Shown: one piece after another, positions 9,841 to 19,618 of the stretch
Numbering within the stretch: the first letter of the stretch is position 1
Layout of the letters: the number at the start of each line of letters is the position of its first letter
Origin: Hesseltinella vesiculosa
Taxonomy: Eukaryota > Mucoromycota > Mucoromycetes > Mucorales > Cunninghamellaceae
Direction of reading: 5' to 3'
Length of the DNA stretch: 64,000 nucleotides
Assembly (NCBI GenBank): GCA_002104935.1
Contig: MCGT01000048.1
Coordinates: 1 to 64,000, forward strand
Notes under the pieces: generated by a model
The model's database searches: none
What the model was told of the DNA's origin: nothing
Seen by the model: the letters and a program-made list of their open reading frames with translations, nothing else
Translations under genes and position numbers: made by a program

Positions 9841-11048
9841 TTACCCCCCACCAGACCTTGACATGCTTGATGCTCAAAGACATACTGGTGAAAGTATTAA
9901 GATTCGTAACTTTGATCCTTGCTGCGGCGTCAATGCCGCTGATTCCAAAATTGGTGGCCACCGGAGAACCAAGTTGCCAGTTCCGTCCATTTGGATTGAC
10001 AAGATCCAGTCCGTAGTCCGCAAGCTAATCCTGTACTTCAACCCGGCACCCTCCTGGGAAATGATAACGCTACCTAAGACTATGGGTGGTTTGGGAACCA
10101 TTGACATCCGAGCTCAACAGCGTGGCCTCCAACTCAGCCTCCTCCAACGTATGATAGTGGACGACCATGAGGGCTTTGGGGCTCGTTTCACCTTATTGGC
10201 ATGGAAAGAATGTTTTGGCAAACCGGACGTATGGCTCCCTATAGCAAAACAATTCCGGACGGGATGGAGAGCTAGATTGCTAATGCTTCAGTCCCCGCTC
10301 CATTGTGGCTGGTACTCCAATAGAAGCAAGTCCATAGAACTGCCGTCTCATCAAGGAAAGACCATCCCCCTGGCCACTGCGAAACCAAAGGATATCCGCG
10401 TCGCAAGTCACCCTCGTGCAGGCTGCTGGCCCACAGTCCACACAGAGAGAGACTGGACGACACTATGGAAATTGAAGATCCCAGGCCGTAGCCTGACGGT
10501 GTGGTGGCGGTATCTACACAACAAGCTACCTTCTCGCAAACGAATGGTAGACCGCCAAGCTCACTTTGACACTGATATCTGCCCCATTTGTCACCAAGAA
10601 CCAGAAACCGACGACCACTTACTGGTATCATGCCCTCCCAAATGGAATGTGTGGCGCCAGTTTTTCCCCAGTGTGTCGCCTAAACACAAAGAAAACATAC
10701 TGCAAAATCTGAACAACCCAGGCTCGGCTAAATCCTTCCAGTTGGACCTAGCAGCTAAAGTCATGTATGCGATATGGTCTGCCCACTGGGACTGTGTAAT
10801 ACATGGCAAACAACTACATGAGAGGATGATTACATCAAAAATCCTAATCCACGATTAAGCCCCTCCCCCCCAGTGTTTAAGCCCATTTATAACCATGTGT
10901 CTATGTCATCATATCTATAACTTATGACCTCCTCTTATGTCCATATCCCATCCTTCCTATCTCTATCCTTTATCTGATATGTTATTTTATATGTATATGA
11001 GGTGACTCCCATCATAATAAACCACCATCTAATACAAAAAAAAAAAAA
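9841..11048 (+). mobile_element. 5'-truncated LINE (non-LTR retrotransposon) copy
   Basis: The coding part runs to a stop at 10858 (about 340 codons). It covers only the C-terminal part of a LINE polyprotein, after the reverse transcriptase core. It includes a PKTMGGLG motif and the zinc-binding segment typical of zf-RVT: a WWRYLHNKL block followed by C-x2-C ... H ... C near 10575-10640. A W-x3-W-like C-terminus follows. A ~180-bp 3' untranslated region ends with an AATAAA-type signal and an A-run (11034-11048). The endonuclease and RT domains are missing, so this is a dead-on-arrival copy. It lies tail to tail with the minus-strand LINE that follows. Confidence 0.85.
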
Positions 11049-11052
11049 TTGC

Positions 11053-11243
11053 TTTTTTTTTTTTTTTTTTTACGCGATAGAGTTTTGCATTTATTGTATA
11101 CATACTATGGTGTTGTCACAACAAACTAAGCATCAGGGGAAAAAAAAAGGCGAACAAACTATGGCGAGTGAGGTAGAGGGTAGGGGAACAAGTTTTACAG
11201 TCGGACGCTAGGGTGGGGGCGGGTAGTTGTGCTATGGTAGCGC
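11053..11243 (-). repeat. Extra copy of a LINE 3' end (tandem with the next element)
   Basis: This block repeats 11245-11437 with a 192-bp period: T-run (a poly(A) tail on the minus strand), ACGCGA, an AATAAA signal on the minus strand, an A-rich patch and a GC-rich segment. Only a few bases differ. It is either a second, very short LINE insertion or a tandem duplication of the tail. Confidence 0.75.
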
Positions 11244-11244
11244 T

Positions 11245-12507
11245 TTTTTTTTTTTTTTTTTTTACGCGAAAGAGTTTTGCATTTATTGTATACATACTAT
11301 GGTGTTGTCACAACAAACTAAGCATCAGGGGAAAAAAAAAAGGCGAACAAACTATGGCGAGTGAGGTAGAGGGTAGGGGAACAAGTTTTACAGTCGGACG
11401 CTAGGGTGGGGGCGGGTAGTTGTGCTATGGTAGCGCGCTAACCACAGCAGGGGATCCATGGGGACCTGCTCGCGTTCGTACGCCCAGTGGGCCAGCCAGA
11501 GGACATATAGAATGCGGCTGAACCGGATCAAGGTGGGTTGGGCGGCTTTTTCAAGGAACATCAGTGCTGGGAAAGGTGCTGTTTGCTTGGCTTGTTCGGA
11601 CAGAGGCTGCAGGCTGAGGTAGGCTTGCCAAAAACGCAACTTGGTCGGGCACAGGAACATCATGTGCATGCTGTCTTCGGTTGGTGCATCACAGTGCGTG
11701 CACGCGGGTGACACATCGCATGACCATTTGGCTCGGATCTTGGCTGTTGGGACCTTGTTGTGGAGGACACGCCACCATACTTCCTTGACTTTGGGTAGGC
11801 CAGGGTGTTTCCAGAACCAACGCCATTGGGCCTTATGAAAAACACACGGTTTGGAATAAGTGAGACCAAAAAGTAGTGTTTTTATTCTCGAGAATGAGAT
11901 TAGGAAAAGAAGAGAGGTTGTAATAGAAGTTGAGAATTTATAGGGGAGACGGAGATTGCAATCTAAGATGATGAATGGGATGAGAGGACCGATGATGTGA
12001 GACGTGCCAATAAATGAGTGATACCCTTTTTTTTTTTTTTTTTTTTTTTTTGTATTTAACAGGCCTCTGTGACTCGATGGATAGCATGCTCTTGATTTGG
12101 GGGGTGCGTCGGGTAGATTTTGCTCTTGTTCGCAGTGGCGAGCACCCTGCGGATCTCACCAGTAGACATGGACCACGATAAGGCTGGGTAGGTATCCACT
12201 TCCACTAAAGCAGCACGGGTGTTGCGCAGGCAGCCGGGGGGGCCGAGGTTGCGGGGCCATCCCCATCCCAGTAAGTCAGATGCGCGTTGTGCAAAAAGGT
12301 CCTTGGCTTCATTGGCGAGAACTCGGCGGCCGACAAAGGACCGTAGTGCTAAGGCTTGATGGATCGGGTTGATGATACCCAGCCCGCCTTCGAGTTTTGG
12401 TAGGCATGCCACATCATCTAGGAGTCTGGGTTGCTTGTTCCAAACAAAGTCGATCACCAAACGCCGTATTGATTTCATGCAGCCAGGGTACAGGGGCGCC
12501 ACACGGG
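11245..12507 (-). mobile_element. 5'-truncated LINE copy, split by a solo LTR
   Basis: On the minus strand the LINE C-terminal region runs from about 12507 to the poly(A) tail at 11245-11263. The N-terminal side holds the IRRLVIDFVWNKQPRLL block and a GGLGIINP motif. The C-terminal side holds the zf-RVT zinc segment (CTHC ... H ... C, about 11640-11715) and a tail ending near 11400. A solo LTR at 11834-12061 separates the two halves, with a GGCCT duplication. The upstream end is cut by a partial LTR at 12508. The same LINE family occurs at 14516-16208. Confidence 0.82.
11834..12061 (-). repeat. Solo LTR of the chromovirus family with GGCCT target duplication
   Basis: This 228-bp solo LTR is in minus orientation, from TGTTAAATAC (12061) to CATA (11834). 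It differs from the LTR at 8363 by a shorter homopolymer (about 24 T's) and at least two substitutions. GGCCT is present at 11829-11833 and 12062-12066. It arose by recombination between the LTRs of a full element that had inserted into the LINE. Confidence 0.9.
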
Positions 12508-12630
12508 CGCCTGTCCGTAACACGACATTTATCAGTCACAGTCAGAGGACTCTGTTACGACTCTCTCTTCTTCCTCATCTGATTTAAATCATTTTATAAA
12601 AAAGACCACTTTGAATCTCGTATTCTTACA
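12508..12630 (+). repeat. Partial LTR of the second family
   Basis: This matches the 3' two thirds of the solo LTR at 9083-9257: the CCGTAACAC segment, CAGTCAGAGGACTCTGTTA, a TTTTATAAAAAAG TATA-like stretch, and the terminal CGTATTCTTACA. The first ~45 bp of the LTR are replaced by LINE sequence. Confidence 0.7.
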
Positions 12631-12767
12631 AATGGTTCTCGGTTAATCCAGCAGCAATTGGATTGTCGACATTCGGGCTCCGTCCGATGTCGTTTTATTA
12701 CTTCTTCCTCATCTGAATACTCAATAAAATCTCACCCTTGGGTCCGATCATTTTGGTATTCTACAAC
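12631..12767 (+). repeat. LTR-like dispersed repeat (third family), copy 2
   Basis: This is the partner of 9534-9729 and lies directly after the second-family LTR end. It shares the TTAATCCAGCAGC and TTGTCGACATTCGG segments and the AATAAAATCTCACC signal, and ends GTATTCTACA. No target duplication was found. Confidence 0.5.
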
Positions 12768-12844
12768 TAACAAATTAACATGTGCCTCTACTAGCATATA
12801 TAAAATGTCTTACCGGTGTCTAGGTTGCTTGCTTTACTCATGAG

Positions 12845-13449
12845 TGGATCCCTACCAAGCAAAAGGAATATGGCACACCGTTTTGTGTCCCACATTGACG
12901 ATTAGATCCCGATCTGCGAGGTATGCACGGCAGAGGCAGAAAGCGACCAACATTTCCTGCCCACAGAAGATACAGTTAATATCATTTAAACTTATAAAAA
13001 TGGATTTGGGATTTTCGAAAAAATATTAGCTATAAGCTTAGCACAAAAATGCTCAAAAGGCATACGGTTTCCATATTAGGCGTGCGGTGATTTAATACAG
13101 TCACAGAAAACCGAAAGTTACATTACTTTATAAAACGACAAGTTTAAATGATATTGACTGTAGCCGTATGGAAAGCGCTCATCATCCAAGGCCAAACAGA
13201 CGACGAGATATATGGCTGATTCTCTTTCCGGATACCTGCCCCAACGCGATCCTTCCAAACGTAGGCAAAGCTCTGTTGACGATCTGTCGCCTCCATTGGC
13301 ACGTTTTCTACAGCCTCCCCCCCCCAATCATCAATTCGGCAGGTAGTAAGCTTTTCCTGCCCACCTTTGCCTACAAATGGCTCATTAAAATTTGTACGAA
13401 TTCATGTGAATAGAATAAATGTATCAATTATTTCATACAAAAAAAAAGT
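12845..13449 (+). mobile_element. Decayed LINE C-terminal fragment with poly(A) tail
   Basis: A zinc-segment relic (C-x2-C ... H, about 12910-12960) and a later LHWHVFYS-like C-terminal segment (about 13275-13310) mark a LINE tail in broken frames. An AATAAA signal near 13413 and an A-run at 13440-13449 close the copy. A MITE is inserted at 12973-13160. The start at 12845 is approximate; 12768-12844 shows nothing recognisable. Confidence 0.6.
12973..13160. mobile_element. Tc1/mariner-like MITE with TA target duplication
   Basis: The 188-bp element has terminal inverted repeats of 21 bp that start CAGT. The left end (12973-12993) and right end (13140-13160) match except for one T/C difference. 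The element is flanked on both sides by TA (12971-12972 and 13161-13162). It has no coding capacity. CAGT ends with a TA duplication are the hallmark of Tc1/mariner-type elements. Confidence 0.78.
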
Positions 13450-13647
13450 ATATTCGCTGCTAGAAGAAACCTGGCGACCACCAGATCATGGTTGAATCCG
13501 ATAAACAGTGTAATCTTCATGCCCAGGGTTTATTTAGGCCATTAGCCCTTTAAAAATAGTTTATTTCAAAGTGCTACCCAAATGTGAAGTATGACCCGCA
13601 CTGTATTGTACCAGTAGCCTTGTAAATATAGTCGTCATGATATTGAA

Positions 13648-14318
13648 TCAAACCTGCTGATCAGCAAAATCACCAGCAACATCAGGTTCAATGACAGCTG
13701 CATGGCCAAGAATCAACATTGCTCCAGCGCCAAGAACCCAAAACACAGCGCCCGTTGCACCAGAAAAGAGTAACAAAATAAACGATCCACCGATGTAGCA
13801 CCCATAAAGAGTAGAGACAGGAATCGATTTCCCAGCAAAGTCGGCTGAAGGTCCATCGATCCTTGAAATCAAGTAAAACCCACCAACTAGAAAGGCTACG
13901 GTGAACAATAACCACCAGTTCGTAATTCTAAACCAAACAAACTTAATTTAACCGGGAAAACTACTTAAGTTCAACAAACTTACATAGCATAAACGGATAG
14001 AAGAAGCAAAATGATTATATAGTTAGCAGAGAAATAGCTCAAATTGTAACTATTAAAGAGAAGAACGATTAGATTAACTTTTACTTTTAGAGCTTGGCAG
14101 CGGCCTTACTTCCATCGTTTTGTAATTGTCGGTAAAGATGATGAAAAGCAGATTCGATTCTTGTCAAAAAAATCGGACAGAGGACGAAGATTAGAAAATC
14201 GATCTTCTTTCAGTTTGCGTAAAAATGAGAAACGAGAATCACTGTTCATGCTTCCAATAGAACTTATTGTTTCGCCGATTTGTTGAGCTGTCTGTGTAGA
14301 CAATAAGGGCTGTGCCAT
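13648..14318 (-). CDS. PRA1/YIP3 family protein (prenylated Rab acceptor)
   Basis: Three exons (14318-14110, 14049-13984, 13927-13648) encode 184 residues. The family is recognised from the LRPLSDFFDKNRI block (about residues 43-55), the RWNYNLSYFSANY junction segment and two long hydrophobic hairpins (about residues 78-120 and 130-165). PRA1 proteins sit in ER and Golgi membranes, bind prenylated Rab GTPases and help to sort or recycle them. Introns 1 and 2 are GT..AG, 60 and 56 nt, and both junctions restore the PRA1 pattern. The gene is the only host gene inside the 16-kb transposon block. Its 3' end lies about 200 bp from a LINE tail and its 5' end about 200 bp from another LINE. Confidence 0.88.
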
Positions 14319-14744
14319 TGATAAATATTATAATAGGAAAAGGTTCACACCGACGAGGGCCTGCGCTGTTTTTGTTGCTGCTAAATAGTTTGATGGTATA
14401 GCCAATCAAAACTCGTTTCGTATGTGTTACACATGACCTCCGACGGGTTTCAAATACCGACAAATTCTTCTTCCGTAGTCGTCCCCGAACGCCCTGGTGT
14501 ACCTCAAGCTACCCATTCACCTCATCGACAGCGCAACGGGCAGCTGCCGAAAATAATCTAGTCGCCCAAAGTCAAATCGAATTGTAGCGCCCTGCCACCC
14601 AGAGGCTTGACCATCATGGGAAAATCCCTGGCGAACTCCCTGATCCTCTCGCGGTTGTGGCACGTATCCGTGTGGCACCTCTGTCTCCTGGCTGCATGAA
14701 ATCAATTCGGCGCTTAGTGATTGATTTTGTCTGGAACAAGCAAC

Positions 14745-15068
14745 TGTAAAATTTGTTAATAAACACAGCAAGTAATTCAATTAGAATCTTTCTATGTTTA
14801 TTTTACTTCGAAAATTCGAATGAAGAAGAAAAAGAAAAAAAGAGGACTTAGCAATTCGACTAGGTGCGGGAGTTTACTCGTGCAATTGTCCAATTCTAGA
14901 ACAAGTCTCGGCACAGTGGATCTACACCGTTCACGTCTATTTATACGGTAGCTGTGAGCACTTCGAATAAGTCGATATATGAATTGAATCTCTAACTGAT
15001 CAGGCTAGACTTGCTTCTAGTAAGCCACAATCGAGAGGTTTTATACGTTAGCTGAGGTGCATGCTACA
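14745..15068 (-). repeat. Solo LTR (fourth family) with GCAAC/GCAGC target duplication
   Basis: This 324-bp element reads TGTAAAATTTG at 14745 and ends GCATGCTACA at 15068. It is flanked by GCAAC (14740-14744) and GCAGC (15069-15073). The uninterrupted LINE at 12430 has GCAAC at this point, so the right copy carries one later substitution. Minus orientation is preferred because a CCGTATAAATAG box and an AAATAAACAT signal then lie in the usual order. A partial copy lies at 39552-39685. Confidence 0.85.
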
Positions 15069-15362
15069 GCAGCCCAGGCTCCTGGATGAAGTTGCTTGCC
15101 TACCGAAACTGGAAGGCGGGCTGGGCATCATCAACCCGATCCACCAAGCCCTAGCATTGCGAACCTTCGTCGGCTGCCGAGTCCTCGCCAACGAGGCTCA
15201 TGACCTGCTCGCACAACGCGCATTTGATCTACTGGGAAGGGATGGCCTCGGAACCTTCCCCCCCCCAGGCTGCCTACGCAACACGCACGAAGATCTGGTA
15301 GAGATTGACACCAACCTCCTCCTATCCTGGTCAATGTCCACCTGCGAGATTCGCAAGAGTCT

Positions 15363-15570
15363 TGTGAAATATGAGATTCGCAAGAGTCTTGTGAAATACG
15401 AGATTCGAAGTGGTTTATTTTAATATGATTGGAAAATCAGATGAGGAAGAAGAGAAAAATCATAACAGAGTCCTCTGACTGTGACTAATAAATACAGGTA
15501 TTGTGTTACAGGCAGGGGTTCGGTAGTTGCACAAGCTATGTGAGGGCAGCTGATTGGCTTCAAGTTCACA
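15363..15570 (-). repeat. Solo LTR of the second family with AGTCT duplication and 27-bp repeat
   Basis: Read on the minus strand from 15570 it begins TGTGAACTTGAAG and ends TTTCACA at 15390. AGTCT lies at 15571-15575, at 15385-15389 and again at 15358-15362. The last 27 bp of the element plus the target site (15363-15389) are duplicated in tandem at this end. It matches the solo LTR at 9083-9257 with several substitutions and a small insertion. Confidence 0.82.
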
Positions 15571-16286
15571 AGTCTGTCTACCGCCTACAAGGACAGGACC
15601 CCCACGTTCCCGCAGGCTCACGTCATCCACCGATTCGCGGCAGCCCAATGGCACTGGTTCTGGGAACACCCTGCTCTCCCCAAAGTTAAAGAATGTTGGT
15701 GGCAGGTCCTGCATGACAACCGATCCAAGTGGAAAAGTGCAGTGCCGCCCGCCTGCATGCACTGTTACGAAGCGACTGAAGACAACCTGCACATGCTCTT
15801 TCTTTGCCCGGTCAATCTGCGTTTCTGGCAAGCCTACGTTGGCTTGCAGCACCTATCGGCACAAGCCAAACAAGTACAGTAGCGCCATATCCAGCACTGA
15901 TGTTCCTCACAGAAGCCCTACGCCCCGCTTTGAACCGCTTCAGCCGCATTATATACATCCTCTGGCTCGCCCCTATGAACGTGAGCAAGTCCCTATGGAA
16001 CCTCTGCTATGGCTAGCTCGCTACCATAGTACCGCTCCCCGTCCCCGCCCCGCCAGAAATAGCCCGTTTGCCCCCTCTCCTGTCTTATTTAACTTCATAT
16101 CTTGATCCTCCTTACCTTATGTCTTATCATTCACTTTGTCTCTTTCCTAGTCTGCCTGCTTATCCTCTATGAGACTTAATTTAAGTATACAATAAAACAA
16201 AAAAAAAAGTTGAATATGCATTTGCCGTGTATGATAAAGACGAGGCGGCATTCTAATATTATTCTTTGCACAGCTCTTCTCCATCC

Positions 16287-17366
16287 ATGATGAACTTCAA
16301 AACCTTGAAATTGAACATAGCCCGAACCAGAAATTTTTCGCTATTTCGTCGCTCCTCACCACTGATCCAATATCGCCCACCTCGGGAAAGCTACCGAAGG
16401 TTTAATGATGAAACTTCGTTCAATCGATCAAGACGCTTTTGGATCACGTTTGGGACAGGTGTTACATTGTTTGGAGGCTATTACGCCAGTCATTTAGAAA
16501 AGGTGCCCATCTCGGGAAGGATTCGATTCATGAGTATCACCGACAAGCAAGAAAAAGGCAAGAGGGAGAAAAAAAATAGAAAAATAAAGAACCATGGCTA
16601 ATAATGATTTGTCTTCTAACCAGCAATGGCGAAACAGGCGTACGATGAAGTCTTATCAAAGTATGGGAATCGAATTCTTTCCCCAAATCACGCTTATTCG
16701 AGATTTGTCACCAATGTAGCGAAAAGGCTCGTTTCTGTGTCTGGACTAGAAGGCCTAAATTGGGAATTCCATGTCATAGACTCTCCAGAGAGAAAGTGAG
16801 CTTGACATATAACAAAGTTTACGTGTCTGGAGACTGATTAGAATCCTAACACTAGTGCTTTTGTTTTACCTGGCGGAAAAGTGTTTGTTTTTACTGGCAT
16901 CTTACCGATCGTTGCAAACGAAGATGGCATGGCCGCAGTCCTTGGCCACGAAATTTCTCACCAAATTGCAAGGCACAGTGCAGAGAAGCTTAGTTTTGCT
17001 AAAGTTTTGTTTGCTGCACAAATGGCCCTTTACCTTTTTGGAATCGACCCAAGCATTTTTTTCAATCAAGTGACTTTGAACTTCATGATGCTTAAACCAT
17101 TTTCTCGAAAGTGTGAAAAAGAAGCTGATATGATGGGCTTGGATCTCATGGCGGAAGCATGCTTTGATCCAAAGGCAGCTGTTCAGGTCTGGCAACGTAT
17201 GGAAGCTTCTGGGACTGGTAATAACATTCCCCAGTTTGCGAGTACACATCCTAGTCATAAGAATAGAATACGTTATATCGAAGAGCGGGTAATGCATACC
17301 AATTCAATACACCAAATATCTGTCATTGATGCTTTTTTTTCGCTGGAAAGATTCCAGAAGCCTTAG
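16287..17366 (+). CDS. OMA1: OMA1 mitochondrial inner-membrane metalloprotease (M48)
   Basis: Three exons (16287-16557, 16624-16795, 16856-17366) give 317 residues. An Arg-rich N-terminus (RNFSLFRRSS) suits a mitochondrial presequence, and one membrane segment lies near residues 52-70. The catalytic HEISH motif is at residues 179-183, with the third zinc ligand Glu in EKEAD. The NAFVLPGGKVFVFTG block is classic for OMA1. The enzyme cleaves inner-membrane proteins under stress as part of mitochondrial quality control. Intron 1 appears to use a GC donor (AAAAG|GCAAG), because only this choice joins the conserved segments in frame. The ATG at 16290 is an equally possible start. The 3' side (17367-18134) shows no gene. 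Confidence 0.93.
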
Positions 17367-18134
17367 AACGCCAACAGCGCCATTGCGACAATATCTAAGG
17401 AACGTTTGGCCAAGGCAGCTCCAATTACTATTGGCCTGCTCTTCTACCTTGCCTGTTTCGTACTCTCACTAACGCACGGATTGGTATTCTATAATTGTAT
17501 AAAAAATACGGCAATCAATGATATGTTGTGGTAAATGCATGTAGAAAAAAGGTCTGGGAGAAACAAGCGACCGTGGCTGAGATTTTGGTTGCTTACTCAA
17601 AAATGTATCCTCTCTCTTTCAGCGCTTTCCTTTTAAGCCGATGGAAAAAGAAAGAAGCATTCAAAATAAATCGCGTGACCTGAAGCAAAAATAAAAGACA
17701 AGGATGAGGTCGCAACGCATAAAAAAAAGCATGCGGATTTTCCAAGGCCTGCTTTGTTTCCTACGGATCCTATGCCGGAGAGAAGAATACTCTTTGGTTC
17801 ACATACGCGCAGCCATTGCCATTTGTCTGAGATCCTCGTTCCAAAATCGTCAAGTTGTTCCCCATTTGTCCTGACAACCTTCCAAGTTTGAATCAGCGGG
17901 GCAACGGTCAATTTCTAGAGAATCATTTTAACAAAAGAAAAAGTATGGCTCTGCTGCCCCTTGTGAATCCTTCAAATTTGCCCACCGATTGGCATACTGT
18001 CGATGCCAGAAAATGGAAAACTGTAGATATAATGGAACAAAAATCGCACTTCTTTTATTCATTAACATGACGCTTCAGCTCATAAAGGTCTCACAAGTCA
18101 TCATCCTCTGTGGAAAGACTACAACGATAATAAA
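17367..18134. other. Intergenic stretch between convergent OMA1 and DNMT2 genes
   Basis: About 770 bp separate the two stop codons. It must hold both 3' untranslated regions. I see no credible reading frame, repeat or RNA gene in it. Confidence 0.6.
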
Positions 18135-19325
18135 TTAAGCAACTAGATATCTCATTAGCTGAGCTACTAGCGCAACATTTATGCTATTGCCTAATGTTCG
18201 GTATTGCTGCTTCTTGGATACGGTCGATGGGAAATTGAAATCCGAGGGAAATCCCATTAAATTTGCTATTTCCCTTGGGGTAAAATATCGTAGCTTTAAA
18301 GATCTGTATAACTGGATTTGCTTCTCATCATCTCCTTGCTGCTTTGCCTTTTCGATTGCTTCAAACACTTCCACAGTCTATTCATTATAGCAGTTAAAAA
18401 GTGTAAGCCAATATGTAACATATGATGACTGATACTACTTGCATCAACTTCCAAATTTGTCTGCAAAATGGATCCAGTTCCCTGTGCATAATGAGAATAT
18501 CCTTTCGTGAAACAGCAGCTGCTGACGTCCGTTGCTTTCACGATGTCAAACACGTTGCCCATTTTCAGCAAAACCTTGTTAGGAACGCTATACTCTTCTA
18601 AGTTTGCTTCATTAGTCAAATAGCTGCCAATGCAAGATGGGTAACTAGGGGCATTCAGGTGAGAGGGTAGTTTGTCCACTAGTTGGCCGTCTCCGTCAAA
18701 GGAAGGATGCAGCCTAGCAAGCAAGTAATAGCGAAGCCTTGAGTTTGGCATTCCGAGGACAGCCTTTGGATTCAGTAGAAATTCCTGGAAATAGTACCCA
18801 GATTTTTGCAGCTGTCGGACCAGCATATCCCTCGAATCAGAAGTTTCAAATCCTTTAACATTTTCAACAAGAATGTAGGTAGGCCTATGGTTCATCACAT
18901 CCAACACATGCAGTAAATAAATAAAGGACTTGGAACGAGGATCATGACTTGCTCGCTGCATTCCAGTTCTTGTATATGGCTGGCACGGTGGAGATAGCGT
19001 CCAAACATCAGCTCGCCAATTGTCAAAGTACATTGCGTCCAGCCCCTCAATCAAATGCTACAATGCATTATTAGAGCCGATCAGATAATAAATAGAAGGC
19101 AGACATCAGTGCTTACTTGACCAATGGTTTCATTTCCAAAATTATACCCGTAAATCTATTAACATCATTAAATCATATTTCTAACAAAGTGCTTTTCATT
19201 CCTACTCTGTTAGCAATGTCATTAACATCAAATGCTTTTAAAATACGGCAATCCCAATTAGCCAAAAGCGATGCATAGTGCATTCCTCCAATACCAGAAT
19301 AGAATTCCAAAACTTTTAGTGTCAT
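18135..19325 (-). CDS. TRDMT1: DNMT2/TRDMT1-type tRNA (cytosine-5) methyltransferase
   Basis: Four exons (19325-19206, 19155-19117, 19057-18439, 18367-18135) encode about 336 residues. The C5-methyltransferase motifs are in order: [11 protein letters not shown] (motif I), [10 protein letters not shown] (motif IV, catalytic Cys), VENVKGFE (ENV motif VI) and [16 protein letters not shown] (motif VIII region). A CFTxxYxxYxxGTGS block (residues ~255-270) is diagnostic of DNMT2. The enzyme methylates C38 of tRNA-Asp in other eukaryotes. Length is close to the family norm. The last intron has two possible donors (at 18438 or 18435) in the same phase, differing by one Ser. No regulatory DNA-binding domain is present, so a role in DNA methylation is not suggested. 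Confidence 0.93.
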
Positions 19326-19618
19326 TTTTTTTTTTGTCAAAAAGAAGACATTTGTTTTGATCGCTTTCCAGCTAGTGCTTGATCCTTTGTAATTTGATTG
19401 GCCGGTTTTATTAAAGTCACTGAATGGCCAGTGTCTGTGTTCAACCTCCAGTCTGTGTTTTGTTTGTTCATGCGCTTTTAGGCCACATTTTTGCCTGTGT
19501 ACATAGAATTTTTAAATAAGTCATTATTTGCAAATAAAAGTTAAGTATTTAAGGATAATTCAAAATCAAAGATTTAGCATCGGTTTATGGGCTATTTTCT
19601 GGACTTCGGTAATTGTAT

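Larger units (their letters stand above)
14516..16208 (+). mobile_element. 5'-truncated LINE copy interrupted by two solo LTRs
   Basis: The coding relic shows the IMGKSLANSLILSRLWHV block (about 14610-14680) and RRLVIDFVWNKQ up to 14744. After a solo LTR it resumes at 15074 with PRLLDEVACLPKLEGGLG. After a second solo LTR (15390-15570) it resumes with the zf-RVT zinc segment (C-x2-C ... H ... C, about 15755-15810). A 3' untranslated part ends in an AATAAA signal and an A-run at 16208. Frames are broken in several places. It belongs to the same family as the minus-strand LINE at 11245-12507. The OMA1 gene starts about 80 bp after the tail. Confidence 0.85.

Noticed and set aside
16266..16286. 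Longer OMA1 frame beginning at 16266
   Set aside because: It begins with TTG rather than ATG. The ATG pair at 16287 and 16290 is a better start.
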